A stretch of DNA of 40,869 nucleotides from contig PSRH01000216.1 of NCBI GenBank assembly GCA_003175915.1, positions 1 through 40,869 of the forward strand, in the 5' to 3' direction. The notes under the pieces are model-generated. The model was not told the origin of the DNA, made no database searches, and saw only the letters and a program-made list of their open reading frames with translations. The DNA is from Candidatus Melainabacteria bacterium (GTDB taxonomy: Bacteria > Cyanobacteriota > Vampirovibrionia > Obscuribacterales > Obscuribacteraceae). The first letter of the stretch is position 1. Each line of letters starts with the position of its first letter. This document shows, one piece after another, positions 19,149-29,275 of the stretch. A program made the translations under genes and the position numbers.

Positions 19149-19167
19149 GATTTTCCTAAGGAAAATC
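19149..19167. promoter_or_regulatory. Operator-like perfect dyad upstream of SulP gene
   Basis: GATTTTCCT-A-AGGAAAATC (9-1-9). Confidence 0.35.
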
Positions 19168-19295
19168 CGGGGTTACTCAATTGCCTGAACGTCATTCAAT
19201 AGCGTTTCATGATGCTGCTACTGCTTGCTAGGAACCTGATTGCTCAATTCCACGCATTCAAATTTTGACGGCAGAGCAAGGGCATTCTCACCCTT

Positions 19296-19637
19296 TTAAA
19301 TCAAAAGACTCTGATAGAGAAGCCAACGCTTTACGGACCCTGCTGGTGAGACTATATCTTCAATGCAGTAAGGACTGTAACGAACCAAGTAACAGTTCAA
19401 CGTGCGATTTGGCAGTGATGGTCTATTTTGGTCGTCGCCGAAAGAGCTTGTATTCCTTTCAGACCCGTTTCTAAATGAGTAGTCCAAACGCGGGGTAAGC
19501 GCATGATGATCCAGTTGCTCTTTGGCTCGTACTGCTAAGGAAGCCTGAGCCTGCGGTGACCAGCGGAAACAAATCAGACACTGCGCTAGTAAGAGCAGTG
19601 TCACTCCAAATAGGGCGTTGATTCTACGCTTGTTCAT
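19296..19637 (-). CDS. Hypothetical exported protein
   Basis: N-terminal MNKRRINALFGVTLLLLAQCLICF signal-like segment; otherwise uninformative. Confidence 0.35.
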   Translation of the reverse strand: MNKRRINALFGVTLLLLAQCLICFRWSPQAQASLAVRAKEQLDHHALTPRLDYSFRNGSERNTSSFGDDQNRPSLPNRTLNCYLVRYSPYCIEDIVSPAGSVKRWLLYQSLLI

Positions 19638-19795
19638 CCGAATGCAACCCCGGCAGACTAGAGAGTATTTTACCAAAAGTTTCTAATCAATCAACCCCGC
19701 GTATCGGTTTAATGCAAGCTCTACCGATATTGTTCGCCTGTTGATTAACCCATTTGTAAGTGAGAACATCGCTCTTGTGATAAAGTCTCTAAGCT

Positions 19796-21019
19796 TTGTC
19801 CGGGTTGCTCGAACCGCTGTCTCACTTTGTTACAAGTGCCGTTAATCGCACATTGAAGATGGCTGAATTTTTGAACTCAAGAAATAGTGCAGGCGCGGAG
19901 ACGATCGCTAAGAGCGTGGACGAAGTCCCCACGGCGCAAACACAAAGACTTTATAAAGAAGCTGATGCGAAGACGGTCGAGTCGTCTATTAGCCGCGGGC
20001 ATTTTGACAGCGTTCAGGTGATGAGAGCGTTGAGCGTCATTGCTGTTGTCCTGTTTCATGTGGCTATGAGGCAAAGGCAGGATTTTCCGCACATAGCACT
20101 ACCACTCACCTACCCTCAATCGCTGATGGGGCATGCTGGTGTAGATCTGTTTTTCATCATCAGCGGATTTATCATCACTACTGTGAACTGGCGCGAATTC
20201 GCTAGACCATCCGCTATCCGGAGTTACCTTGCCAAAAGGCTTATACGTGTTATGCCTCTGTATTGGCTGACTGCGCTGCCTATGATACCGCTGGCTATGG
20301 CTAATCTCGATCTAAAGTCGGCCTTCGGTGCTTTACTCTTGTTGCCGCATTATGCTTCACGAATCAACCAGGTAGCCTGGAGCCTCGCCTACGAGATTTT
20401 GTTCTATGCAGTGTTCGCTCTGTTTTTGGTATTTCCCCGCCGCTACTTACCGGTGTGTGTCAGTGCCTGGGTAATTATGATTCTTGCAAGCAACGCTGCC
20501 TCCGGGCATGTTGCCTGGTTAGGAAATTTTCTCCGCCCGCTCAATCTGGAATTTGTCCTTGGCATAACCGTTGCGGGACTCATTCAGGCAAGAGTTTTCT
20601 TCCGTCGACCGAGACTTCTCATTTGCCTGGGTCTAATCGGAATCCTTGCCGTAGCGGCGTTAAAGCACTTTGGTCCTAATCCATACCCGGAATATGACGG
20701 TAAGATGCGGGCTCTATTATTTGGTGTCCCCTGCGCTCTCTTGTTGTATGGAGCGATTGTCATTGAGTGCTTAGGTAAGACTGCATACTCGAAACTATTA
20801 TTACTCCTCGGCGATGCGTCCTACTCCATATACCTGGTACACTTCGTCTTGATTCAACTGTTGATGCTCAACCCACTTGCTGCGGCGATAAAGAACCCCA
20901 TAGCGTTCTTCCTCTGGGAGTTGCTGGTCATCGTTCTTGTTATGGCAGCCGGAGTTCTCGTTCATTTGAAACTTGAGAAGCCGCTTCTCAGAACCCTTAA
21001 ACACCGCTTTATTAGTTAG
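19796..21019 (+). CDS. Acyltransferase 3 (OafA/YrhL-like); start may be ATG 19859
   Basis: FDSVQVMRALSVIAVVLFHVA, GHAGVDLFFIISGFIIT, AKRLIRVMPLYWL. Confidence 0.93.
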   Translation: MSGLLEPLSHFVTSAVNRTLKMAEFLNSRNSAGAETIAKSVDEVPTAQTQRLYKEADAKTVESSISRGHFDSVQVMRALSVIAVVLFHVAMRQRQDFPHIALPLTYPQSLMGHAGVDLFFIISGFIITTVNWREFARPSAIRSYLAKRLIRVMPLYWLTALPMIPLAMANLDLKSAFGALLLLPHYASRINQVAWSLAYEILFYAVFALFLVFPRRYLPVCVSAWVIMILASNAASGHVAWLGNFLRPLNLEFVLGITVAGLIQARVFFRRPRLLICLGLIGILAVAALKHFGPNPYPEYDGKMRALLFGVPCALLLYGAIVIECLGKTAYSKLLLLLGDASYSIYLVHFVLIQLLMLNPLAAAIKNPIAFFLWELLVIVLVMAAGVLVHLKLEKPLLRTLKHRFIS

Positions 21020-21482
21020 TTTCGATGTCCTTAAGCAGACAAACTTCTACACCAGCTTCTTTGAACTGCATGGTTGCTAACTCGAATTCGTCCTTCCAAC
21101 GCGGATTCTCGCTATAGGGAGCAACGATTCTCTTAATTCCTGCCTGGATACACATCGCCGCACAGGCTGCGCAAGACATGAAAGGCCAGGTGTAGAGAGT
21201 GCAACCCTCTAACGATTGACTGGCAAAAATGATCGCGTTTCGTTCGCAATGGACAAACATCTTGTACTTAAGATCCCGGTTGTTCAGTCTTTCCGGTAAA
21301 TCGTCAACACCCTGGGCAAGTCCGTTGTATCCAAGCGAAACGACGCGGCGTTTGTTGTCTACTATTACCGCACCAGCCTTGGTGCTTGGATCTTTTGACC
21401 AGGAGGCAACATGCTCGGCTAAGCCGAGAAAACGTTTGTCCCACTTTTCTGTGTCTGACATATGCTCCCCAGAGATACTCAA
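21012..21482 (-). CDS. dCMP/cytidine deaminase family protein (ComEB-like)
   Basis: SKDPSTKAGAVIVD, HCERNAI, SCAACAAMCIQAGIKRIV; Zn-ligand pattern of deoxycytidylate deaminase. Confidence 0.88.
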   Translation of the reverse strand: MSISGEHMSDTEKWDKRFLGLAEHVASWSKDPSTKAGAVIVDNKRRVVSLGYNGLAQGVDDLPERLNNRDLKYKMFVHCERNAIIFASQSLEGCTLYTWPFMSCAACAAMCIQAGIKRIVAPYSENPRWKDEFELATMQFKEAGVEVCLLKDIETN

Positions 21483-21599
21483 GTGTAGTAAAGGAACAGA
21501 TTATCACAAGCCAGTGAAACAGTTAATCAACTGATCCATATAACACATACGAGATTTTCCTTGACGCTAATATGACACAGAGCGCGTAGGCAAGGTTAG

Positions 21600-22508
21600 A
21601 TGAAATCGCGAATCTTTGTTATTGGTCTGCTCTTCTGGTTTGCAATTAGTCCGGCGATTGCCAGGCACTCTGACGTGACTAGAATCAAAGAGTCAATCGA
21701 TGTCGCCGGTGTCAGGCGCAGGTTCACTGTTTGTGTTCCAAACGATTGTGCGAAGTCAGGTGTTCCACTTGTCATTGTCCTGCACGGTGCTATGGGTAAC
21801 GGATGGTGTGCCGAACACGATAGTCAAATGACTCCGAAAGCGGAGAAGGAACGCTTTATCGTGGCTTATCCTAACGGGACCGGATTTTTTCGCAAGTTCT
21901 TTCTATCCTGGAATGTTGGCCCTTGCCGTAAATTGGTCCGGTCGAAGAAAGTAGATGACCTTGCTTTCATCAGAAAGATGATTGAATTGTTCGAGGCTAA
22001 ATATAACGTAGATCCTCGACGTGTTTATGTAACCGGACTTTCTAATGGCGGAATGCTTGCTTATCGCATTGCCGCAGAAATGCCGGATCTTGTTGCTGCT
22101 ATCTCGCCGGTTGCTTGCTGCATGTACAACACCCCCAATGATATGAGCGCGCCTGTAAGCGTCCTGGCTTTTCATGGCACTGCCGATCGAGTAATTCCAT
22201 TGGACGGACATAAAGGATCTTTTTATGGTTACCAAATTCAGACTGTGCCGGTCTCGGAGGGGATACGCTACTGGGTGAAGCGAGACCAGTGCTGTCCCTG
22301 TCCTCTGCATGAAGATATTGGCGTGGTTAGCAAGGAAACCTATCGCAACTCGTCAGGAAATGCGGAAGTATGCCTCTACACCATCAAACACGGAAATCAT
22401 TCCTGGCCGGGGGGTAAGTGCGTTTTCCCCCTGGCTGATCATCCGCAAAAGTGCCTGGTGGCTACCGATTTGATGTGGGAGTTTTTTCGCACCCATCCGA
22501 AGCAATGA
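21600..22508 (+). CDS. Secreted PHB-depolymerase/LpqC-like esterase
   Basis: Signal peptide; VPLVIVLHGAMGNGW, RVYVTGLSNGGMLAYRIAAE (GxSxG), FHGTADRVIPLDG, HGNHSWPGG. Confidence 0.88.
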   Translation: MKSRIFVIGLLFWFAISPAIARHSDVTRIKESIDVAGVRRRFTVCVPNDCAKSGVPLVIVLHGAMGNGWCAEHDSQMTPKAEKERFIVAYPNGTGFFRKFFLSWNVGPCRKLVRSKKVDDLAFIRKMIELFEAKYNVDPRRVYVTGLSNGGMLAYRIAAEMPDLVAAISPVACCMYNTPNDMSAPVSVLAFHGTADRVIPLDGHKGSFYGYQIQTVPVSEGIRYWVKRDQCCPCPLHEDIGVVSKETYRNSSGNAEVCLYTIKHGNHSWPGGKCVFPLADHPQKCLVATDLMWEFFRTHPKQ

Positions 22509-22587
22509 CCAAACGTTGTCAGGCTGTAACGAACCCCGCTGGCGGAGCCAATATCGTGATTGGACTATACGCTGTTGAGCGTCAGTA

Positions 22588-24657
22588 GTGATAATCTGTT
22601 ATATAGATGGGCTTGAAGAGCGGTGGTCCAACAGAAAAGGTATATTTAGGTGTCCCGGGGTCGAGGTGTTTGCTAGCGTGAGGAAAGGGCTACAGGCCGC
22701 AGTCAGCATCATAGTCTTGGCTACATTGCTGGGCCCGGCGGCAGACGCGAACGGACTCTACCGCCTGTTTCAGCCGAAGAAAAGGGACGCCAGCAGCGGC
22801 GTTCCTAGTACGTATCGTACGCCCGTGTCATCGCCAAAGTTCGAGCGGACTTCACAGTATTTCCAATTGGACGACGGCACCAGGCTTGCGGTGGAGATAT
22901 ATCTACCAAAACATAGCCTCGAAGATAAGCTACCGACCATCCTCGAGCAAACGCGCTATTGGCGCATCATTCAACCTAAGTTTCCTCTCAATAAGCTTTA
23001 TTCCAAGCCTTTAAGCATCTACAGACACGAATTCATAACTCATGGCTATGCCTGGGTAGCGGTTGACTCGCGGGGCGCAGGCGCATCGTTTGGTAGCCGT
23101 CCTTGGGAATTTTCACCGATTGAGATCGACGATAGTCGGCAAATCATCGATTGGATTACGAAGCAGCCCTGGTCGAACGGACAAGTGGGCACGATCGGCC
23201 ATTCGTTCTCTGGCAACATGGCTGAATTTACCCTGTTGACCAAGCATCCCGCTGTTAAGGCTGCCGCCGTTCTGTCCAGTCCCTTTGATCTCTATTCTGA
23301 TGTACTGCGCCCAGGTGGCATGCCGCTCCAGCCCTTCATCAAGCAATGGATCGACTTGACTGAAAGCTTTGACCGTAACAAATTTCCGGCCAACCTCCGC
23401 ATATTCAGTTGGGCCGTGCGAGGGATAACGCCGGTTCAGGCGGACAAGAAGGAAGCGCTTCTCAAAGCTGCCTTACAGGAGCATCGCTTGAACGCAGACC
23501 TGAGAACGCTGGACAAGATTGACTTTCGCGATGACTGTATTTTCGATGGACAGACTGCAGCAATGGCTAAGCGAACGCCGGCATTCGACCGAAGTGTTCG
23601 TCTCCTGCATGCTAAGTTCGATGAGGACCAACTGCACCACGACGGTATTGAACCGGTGAGCCCCAGCGGCTACGTTCGCGAGATTGATAAGGCCAAGGTG
23701 CCGATGTACTTTTCGGCTGGTTGGTTAGATGGGGGAAATGCCGGTGCCGCCGTCGGTAGGTATCTCAACTACACTTCTCCTGAAAATAAGTTGATCCTGG
23801 GCCCTTGGGACCACAATTTCTTCAACATAAGTCCCTTCACGCATCCGGGAATGAGCAAATTTCGCATCGATCAGGAGATGCTTAAGTTCTTCGACGAACA
23901 TATGAAGAAACCGAATTTGGTCGAACCTAATGAAGCACCGGTTCACTACTATACGCTTGGTGAGGAACGCTGGCATGCCAGCGATAAGTGGCCACCTGCC
24001 TCTGCCCCCACGGAGCATTATCTCTCGGAAAATCACGAGCTTAGTCCCAATTGCCAAAATGGCTCTGCCAGCGACAATTACCGGATAAATTTCAAGGCTG
24101 GTAGCGGTAAGAGCGGGCGTTGGGATTGCATGCTGGGCAATCCGCTTCTGCAGCCATATCCAAACCGCAAGAAAGAGGACAAGCTTTTGCTTTGCTATGA
24201 CAGCCAACCGTTAGCAAAAGACTTGCGAGTAACAGGACATCCATCCGTGAATCTGTTTTTGAAGTCAAATGGAGACGATTGCTCGCTGTTTGTCTATTTG
24301 GAGGACGTTGCTCCCGACGGATTCGTCCGCTACGTAAGCGAAGGCGAATTATTGTGCGGAAACAGGCTTAACGCGGGCAACGGCGCCAACTTGAAGACGG
24401 TTTTGCCAAAACCCACATTTTGCAAAGCCGATTATCATACGTTGCCAAAAGACGGGGTGACCAGCGTTGAAGTTGGCATGCTGCCCATGTCGTATCAATT
24501 CAAGAAAGGTCATAAGATAAGGCTTTCCATAGCCGGTGCCGACAAGGACCATTTCCAGCCGCCGAAATTTGCCAATCTGTGCACCCGGTTGGAAATCTTG
24601 CGCGGTAGCGAATTCCCTTCGCGGCTTTCTCTGCCTCAAGACATCAATGGATCCTGA
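22588..24657 (+). CDS. CocE/NonD family (S15) hydrolase; true start uncertain (GTG 22666/22678 possible)
   Basis: DGTRLAVEIYLPK, HGYAWVAVDSRGAGASFGS, IGHSFSGNMAE, C-terminal X-Pro-DAP-like beta domain. Confidence 0.9.
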   Translation: MIICYIDGLEERWSNRKGIFRCPGVEVFASVRKGLQAAVSIIVLATLLGPAADANGLYRLFQPKKRDASSGVPSTYRTPVSSPKFERTSQYFQLDDGTRLAVEIYLPKHSLEDKLPTILEQTRYWRIIQPKFPLNKLYSKPLSIYRHEFITHGYAWVAVDSRGAGASFGSRPWEFSPIEIDDSRQIIDWITKQPWSNGQVGTIGHSFSGNMAEFTLLTKHPAVKAAAVLSSPFDLYSDVLRPGGMPLQPFIKQWIDLTESFDRNKFPANLRIFSWAVRGITPVQADKKEALLKAALQEHRLNADLRTLDKIDFRDDCIFDGQTAAMAKRTPAFDRSVRLLHAKFDEDQLHHDGIEPVSPSGYVREIDKAKVPMYFSAGWLDGGNAGAAVGRYLNYTSPENKLILGPWDHNFFNISPFTHPGMSKFRIDQEMLKFFDEHMKKPNLVEPNEAPVHYYTLGEERWHASDKWPPASAPTEHYLSENHELSPNCQNGSASDNYRINFKAGSGKSGRWDCMLGNPLLQPYPNRKKEDKLLLCYDSQPLAKDLRVTGHPSVNLFLKSNGDDCSLFVYLEDVAPDGFVRYVSEGELLCGNRLNAGNGANLKTVLPKPTFCKADYHTLPKDGVTSVEVGMLPMSYQFKKGHKIRLSIAGADKDHFQPPKFANLCTRLEILRGSEFPSRLSLPQDINGS

Positions 24658-24673
24658 TCGCCTCTGGGCGATT

Positions 24674-25696
24674 TCATAAGGATGCTTTGGGACCGTTCGT
24701 GTCTGCCGTGTTGGCAAAAGTCATGTCCACATTGGTGGCAAACGAACCATCGCCTGTTAGATCGCCGGTTTCGCGGCGCAAGGCGATAGCCTTGTCCCAG
24801 GCCTGCTGCGAGATAACAGGTGAAGTCGGAATTATTCCTTCGTTGATCATTCTGGTAAGGGCAGCACGAAGGATTTTTGGATCCGTGTCTGAAAATTCCT
24901 TCTGCGCCACTTGAAGCGTTCCTTCAAAATCAGTGTGGATGAACTTCATTGCTTTACTTATTGCTCTTATCGCCGAAGCGATTGTCTGACCATTCTCAGC
25001 TTCATAGTTATCCGCTACGGTCAGCCCTGTGATGGCAAAATCGCCGAATTGTTTCTCTAACGACCAGACAATGTGAGCACCCTGACTGACTGCAATTGAC
25101 GCTGCCGGTTCAATTTCCATAGCAATGTCGGCCTGATTGGCCTTGACCATGGCGACTATGCTTCCTGTGGGAGCACCTTGAACGATCCGGGCATTAACTG
25201 GTTTTCCGTGATTTTGCAGCAGTTTCTTCATCACCGTGTAACTGGTGGAGGGTGCCGAGTAGGTCGCGATCCTTAACCCATGCAAATCTTCAACTCGCTG
25301 GACCTGGGCAATCTCGGGTTTAAATGCCAATCCCCAGAAGGGCACTCCGTTTACGATCGAGGCAACTACTTTGCCACCCTGACCGTGCTCTCTGGCGATA
25401 GCAACGAATGTCGGATCGGCGACACCAAACTGGGCGTTGCCGCTTGCTACTGCCGTAAATGTCTTTTCGTCACCCCCTGTGCTGATCAGGTTAACGTTCA
25501 AACCTTCCTCAGCGAAATAACCTTTGTCGAGCGCCACATAGATAGGTAGGTAGAGAAAGATGTGGCCGAATTGGGCAATGGTTACAGATTTTGGCGCAAT
25601 AGCACTGGCAGGAGGAGTGGGCGTGCTCGTGCAGCCACTGAAAGCAGCGATCAGACAAGCTGTGACTAGTGGAAAATGAAGTCTGAACAACGGCAA
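24674..25696 (-). CDS. ABC transporter substrate-binding lipoprotein (SsuA/TauA-like), orphan
   Basis: Lipobox AAFSGC; similar by eye throughout to the protein at 1-498; no adjacent ATPase or permease. Confidence 0.9.
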   Translation of the reverse strand: MPLFRLHFPLVTACLIAAFSGCTSTPTPPASAIAPKSVTIAQFGHIFLYLPIYVALDKGYFAEEGLNVNLISTGGDEKTFTAVASGNAQFGVADPTFVAIAREHGQGGKVVASIVNGVPFWGLAFKPEIAQVQRVEDLHGLRIATYSAPSTSYTVMKKLLQNHGKPVNARIVQGAPTGSIVAMVKANQADIAMEIEPAASIAVSQGAHIVWSLEKQFGDFAITGLTVADNYEAENGQTIASAIRAISKAMKFIHTDFEGTLQVAQKEFSDTDPKILRAALTRMINEGIIPTSPVISQQAWDKAIALRRETGDLTGDGSFATNVDMTFANTADTNGPKASL

Positions 25697-25787
25697 ATCT
25701 TGGCTAAGGTCATTGGCAGGCCAGGCAACATTATCCCATAGCTCATTTCGAGCTAATTACTGGTTAACTTCGTGAATTTGCCTAGGC

Positions 25788-26027
25788 TTACGACTTGGGC
25801 TGCTCTGGCGCGGAAGCCGCGGCACAACGGCGTTTGTCGATAATCACGTAGGCAATTGCCAGGACGCTTATCACTGCTGGAATTAGTAAATTGATCGGCA
25901 GTTCTGCGAACTTCAGTCCGCCGGGAATTATATTAAAAGCGGCACCTGATAGAGCGGCGGCAATGACCAGAATGGCGACCTCGCGATGCGATAGGTTTTT
26001 GAGCATTCCGCATTGATTTGCTTGCAT
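25788..26027 (-). CDS. Small two-TM membrane protein of unknown function
   Basis: VAILVIAAALSGAAFNIIPGG...LLIPAVISVLAIAYVIIDKRR. Confidence 0.6.
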   Translation of the reverse strand: MQANQCGMLKNLSHREVAILVIAAALSGAAFNIIPGGLKFAELPINLLIPAVISVLAIAYVIIDKRRCAAASAPEQPKS

Positions 26028-26173
26028 ACAACGAATCTCCTTAAGATCCGCAGCTACACTAACAGAAAACCAATAGTTGTCAAGTAAAAACGCCTGCGTC
26101 TAATGCCGAAAAGCCTTATCCACAGAGCGATTTCGGACGGCGCGCCGGTACATTCCCGGGCTGCCGAACAGCC

Positions 26174-27280
26174 CTAGGGCTTCCGCTTAAGTGCCTTCCC
26201 TTTCTCCAGCTCAAGCAAAGCTTTCTTGCGCTTCAATCCCCAGCGATAACCGCCCAGGTTGCCGGTCTTGCGGACGACGCGATGGCAGGGCACGACCAGG
26301 GAAACAGGATTAGTGGCACAGGCCCGAGCCACTGCCCTGACAGCGGCGGGTTGTCCTATCGCTTCGGCAATTTCGCTGTAGGAACGGATCGCCCCATAGG
26401 GTATACGTCTTAGTTCTTGCCAGACCATGGCCTGAAACGCTGTTGACCTAACATCCACGGGCAAATCGCAGTGCGGTTGTTCACCACGCAGATAGCTCAG
26501 CACATGAGCAGCATAGCCCTGACTGTCGTTGATGTCTTTAGTGAGCTTCGCTCCGGGAAATTCGGCTTCCAGCCAGTTGAGCAGGTCCTGAGGCGAATCT
26601 CCCAGGCTGAGGGCGCAAATTCCTTTTGTGGTGTTAGCGATGAGAAGCCAGCCCAGAGGGCAGCGCGCCGTTGCATAAGTGATCGCCGATTGAATTGCAC
26701 CCGATTTATAGTGGGCCGGCGTCATGCCCAACCGATCGGCAGCCTGTTCATAGAGAGTGCTGCTTGAGCCGTAACCTGCCTCATACAGCGCTTCTGTCAC
26801 AGGTGCTCCTTTCTTCAGTTGATTTTTCAAGCGCCGGAAGCGAATTTCGTCTGCGTACTGATGCGGTGAAATGCCAGTTATTTTTTTGAATGTTCGTTGT
26901 AAATGATAGGAACTCAAGTTGAAATGCGCAGCCAGCTCCGCTAAGGACGGTGGTTGGTCAAGGCTTTGAATGAATTGGCAAATGTTCTCAACCAGTTCGA
27001 TTTGCTTGCTCTTGCCATTGGTGCAGTCGGGTTGGCAGCGCAAACAAGGGCGGTATCCTTTCTGCTGAGCCGATTCTCCGCTGTCGAAGAATGCTACCTG
27101 ATCAAAGTTTGGTCTGCGGGATGGGCATGACGGGCGGCAATAGATGCCAGTTGATCGAACTGCATAAACAAAGGTTCCATCGGCACTCTTGTCTCGTTTC
27201 AGTACCTTTTCCCATTGCGGGATTTTTGCGGTCAATCTCATTCTCCTGCTCCAGCTTTCGTCGTTAATTTTCGCTTTCAA
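26174..27280 (-). CDS. ada: Bifunctional DNA-binding transcriptional regulator / O6-methylguanine-DNA methyltransferase
   Basis: Zn-Cys domain GIYCRPSCPSRRP...CLRCQPD, AraC HTH, active site VVPCHRVVRKTGNLGGYRWG. Confidence 0.94.
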   Translation of the reverse strand: MKAKINDESWSRRMRLTAKIPQWEKVLKRDKSADGTFVYAVRSTGIYCRPSCPSRRPNFDQVAFFDSGESAQQKGYRPCLRCQPDCTNGKSKQIELVENICQFIQSLDQPPSLAELAAHFNLSSYHLQRTFKKITGISPHQYADEIRFRRLKNQLKKGAPVTEALYEAGYGSSSTLYEQAADRLGMTPAHYKSGAIQSAITYATARCPLGWLLIANTTKGICALSLGDSPQDLLNWLEAEFPGAKLTKDINDSQGYAAHVLSYLRGEQPHCDLPVDVRSTAFQAMVWQELRRIPYGAIRSYSEIAEAIGQPAAVRAVARACATNPVSLVVPCHRVVRKTGNLGGYRWGLKRKKALLELEKGKALKRKP

Positions 27281-27430
27281 TGATAGGGTGGCGAGGGAAA
27301 TAGCGCTACCGGTTTCTTGCGCTTCAATTTACTGAAGAAATAATCTGTATGTCGACCACGCCTGCGGGGAATAAGACAAACGTTGGTCAACTTCCTATGG
27401 TATCTCTTCTATTACCCGAATACTTACTAG

Positions 27431-29242
27431 GTGGTGTTGATGATGGTTAGCATTTCTCTTCTGACCGAGGTCAGACATTTCAGATTGGCAACGAAAGGGC
27501 TGGTTCCAACGTTTCTCGTATTGTCGTACATAACTTTCAGTTTGCCTGTCCTTTGCCAGACAGTCCCAGGCGAACCACCTGCGGCAAACAATGCAAACAG
27601 TGAGCAAACCGCTCCCCAATCATCTGCCAATCCTGAGCAAAGATCTGATAAAACTCATCCGTTATTCCTTTGGAAAGGCACTAGAAACGACCAGACAGTC
27701 TATCTATTGGGTACGATTCATGTCGCCAAACCGAACTTCTATCCGCTTCCCCAAGAGATTGAGACAGCCAGCAACGAGAGTAAGGTGCTCTTTGTCGAGG
27801 CTGATATTTTGCAGGCCGACAAGTTGAAGATACTGGAAACGTTAAAACAGCAGGGAGCCTACAAACCTCCTGAAACGCTCAGTAAGAATCTTTCACCGCA
27901 AGCAAGGGCGGTCCTCAATGAATATCTGAATTGGTCGGGCGAATCAATTGGCATATATGATGCCTGGAAGCCCTGGGTGGTGGCTGAGATTCTCACGTCG
28001 GGCGCCTTGAGGAGGGCTGGCTTTAAGAGTGATCTTGGCATTGACATGCATTTACTCAAAGAAGCACATGCGACAAAAAAGAAAATCGTGGCCTTGGAAT
28101 CGGTTGAATCGCAACTGAAAATGATGGAGAGCTTTGATAAGTCCGCCCAGGAAAAAATGCTGGCGGCTGATGTTCTAACCATGAAAGACCTGAGCAACGA
28201 ACTAAACAAAATAGCGGACGCCTGGCGCAAGGGCGATGCCTACGAAATGGCTAAGATCATAGATTCCGCTACTGGAGCATCGAGCGACATGAATGCAGCC
28301 AGAAATAAATTGCTGGATGCCCGCAATCGCTTAATGGTAGAAACTTTGGAAAAGTCACTGCCGCCATCAGGTGTGGCGATGGTGGCAGTAGGTGCTGCTC
28401 ATTTGCCTGGAGCGAATGGACTGATTGTGCTTCTCAGGCAGAAAGGTTTTGAAGTCAATCAGGTATATGGCGATCAGGCTTTATCAAACAACCAGGCGAT
28501 ATCCTTTGGCGGCAAGAATCTCGAAAAGCTCTATTACCCTGAAGGACACTTTCGTGTAAAGCTTCCGGGAGAACCGGAGATGCATTACAGTACTTTGAAC
28601 GGCATTAGAAGTGTCGACTATTCGTATCCTGAATTCGCCGGCAATTTCCAGGTATCTTATTTGATTCTACCGGGCATAATTACCACTGCTTCCGCTCAGC
28701 AGAAGTTCATGAACATTATCACCAATGTTTTTGTCGAAAAAACGAAAGCAAAATTGTTATCCAGTACCCCATTTTCCAATGCCTACGGAGCTGGTACCCT
28801 GGTTGATTGCAAATTGCCGATCAAGGCCAAGACAACAAACGAAGATATTCTGATGCGATTGCGCTTTCAACTTTCTGGGCGCATGCTTTATCTAGTGGGT
28901 GGGCAAGGTACGGCACCATGGATTCACTCCAAGCGGCTGGCCGACGTTATGAATTCACTTGAAATAATTCCGGAAACGAGCGCTTCTGGAAATTCGACGA
29001 CACGATCGGCAAGCAGTACAGCTAATAGCTACGGGCAAACGGCCCGAAGTGGTCCGTTAGGCGGCTATTCAAGTCCATCATCTTCATACAGCTTTCGCAG
29101 CAACTATGGTGTACAACCAACCAGTTATGGTTCCAATTCCACTAACAGTTGGGGAGGGGATCAAAGAAATCGCATGCAGGAAGTTCAACGCAAAATGCGT
29201 CAGGACATGGAGCACTCTCATGCGCAGTGGGGAAGCAACTGA
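27431..29242 (+). CDS. TraB/GumN family protein with C-terminal extension and low-complexity tail
   Basis: VYLLGTIHVAKPNFYPLP...LFVEAD, MVAVGAAHLPGANGLIVLLRQKGF; Ser/Gly/Tyr/Asn-rich tail. Confidence 0.88.
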   Translation: MVLMMVSISLLTEVRHFRLATKGLVPTFLVLSYITFSLPVLCQTVPGEPPAANNANSEQTAPQSSANPEQRSDKTHPLFLWKGTRNDQTVYLLGTIHVAKPNFYPLPQEIETASNESKVLFVEADILQADKLKILETLKQQGAYKPPETLSKNLSPQARAVLNEYLNWSGESIGIYDAWKPWVVAEILTSGALRRAGFKSDLGIDMHLLKEAHATKKKIVALESVESQLKMMESFDKSAQEKMLAADVLTMKDLSNELNKIADAWRKGDAYEMAKIIDSATGASSDMNAARNKLLDARNRLMVETLEKSLPPSGVAMVAVGAAHLPGANGLIVLLRQKGFEVNQVYGDQALSNNQAISFGGKNLEKLYYPEGHFRVKLPGEPEMHYSTLNGIRSVDYSYPEFAGNFQVSYLILPGIITTASAQQKFMNIITNVFVEKTKAKLLSSTPFSNAYGAGTLVDCKLPIKAKTTNEDILMRLRFQLSGRMLYLVGGQGTAPWIHSKRLADVMNSLEIIPETSASGNSTTRSASSTANSYGQTARSGPLGGYSSPSSSYSFRSNYGVQPTSYGSNSTNSWGGDQRNRMQEVQRKMRQDMEHSHAQWGSN

Positions 29243-29275
29243 GTCGAGTGGCATAGAAATCGATTGTAGGTTTAT

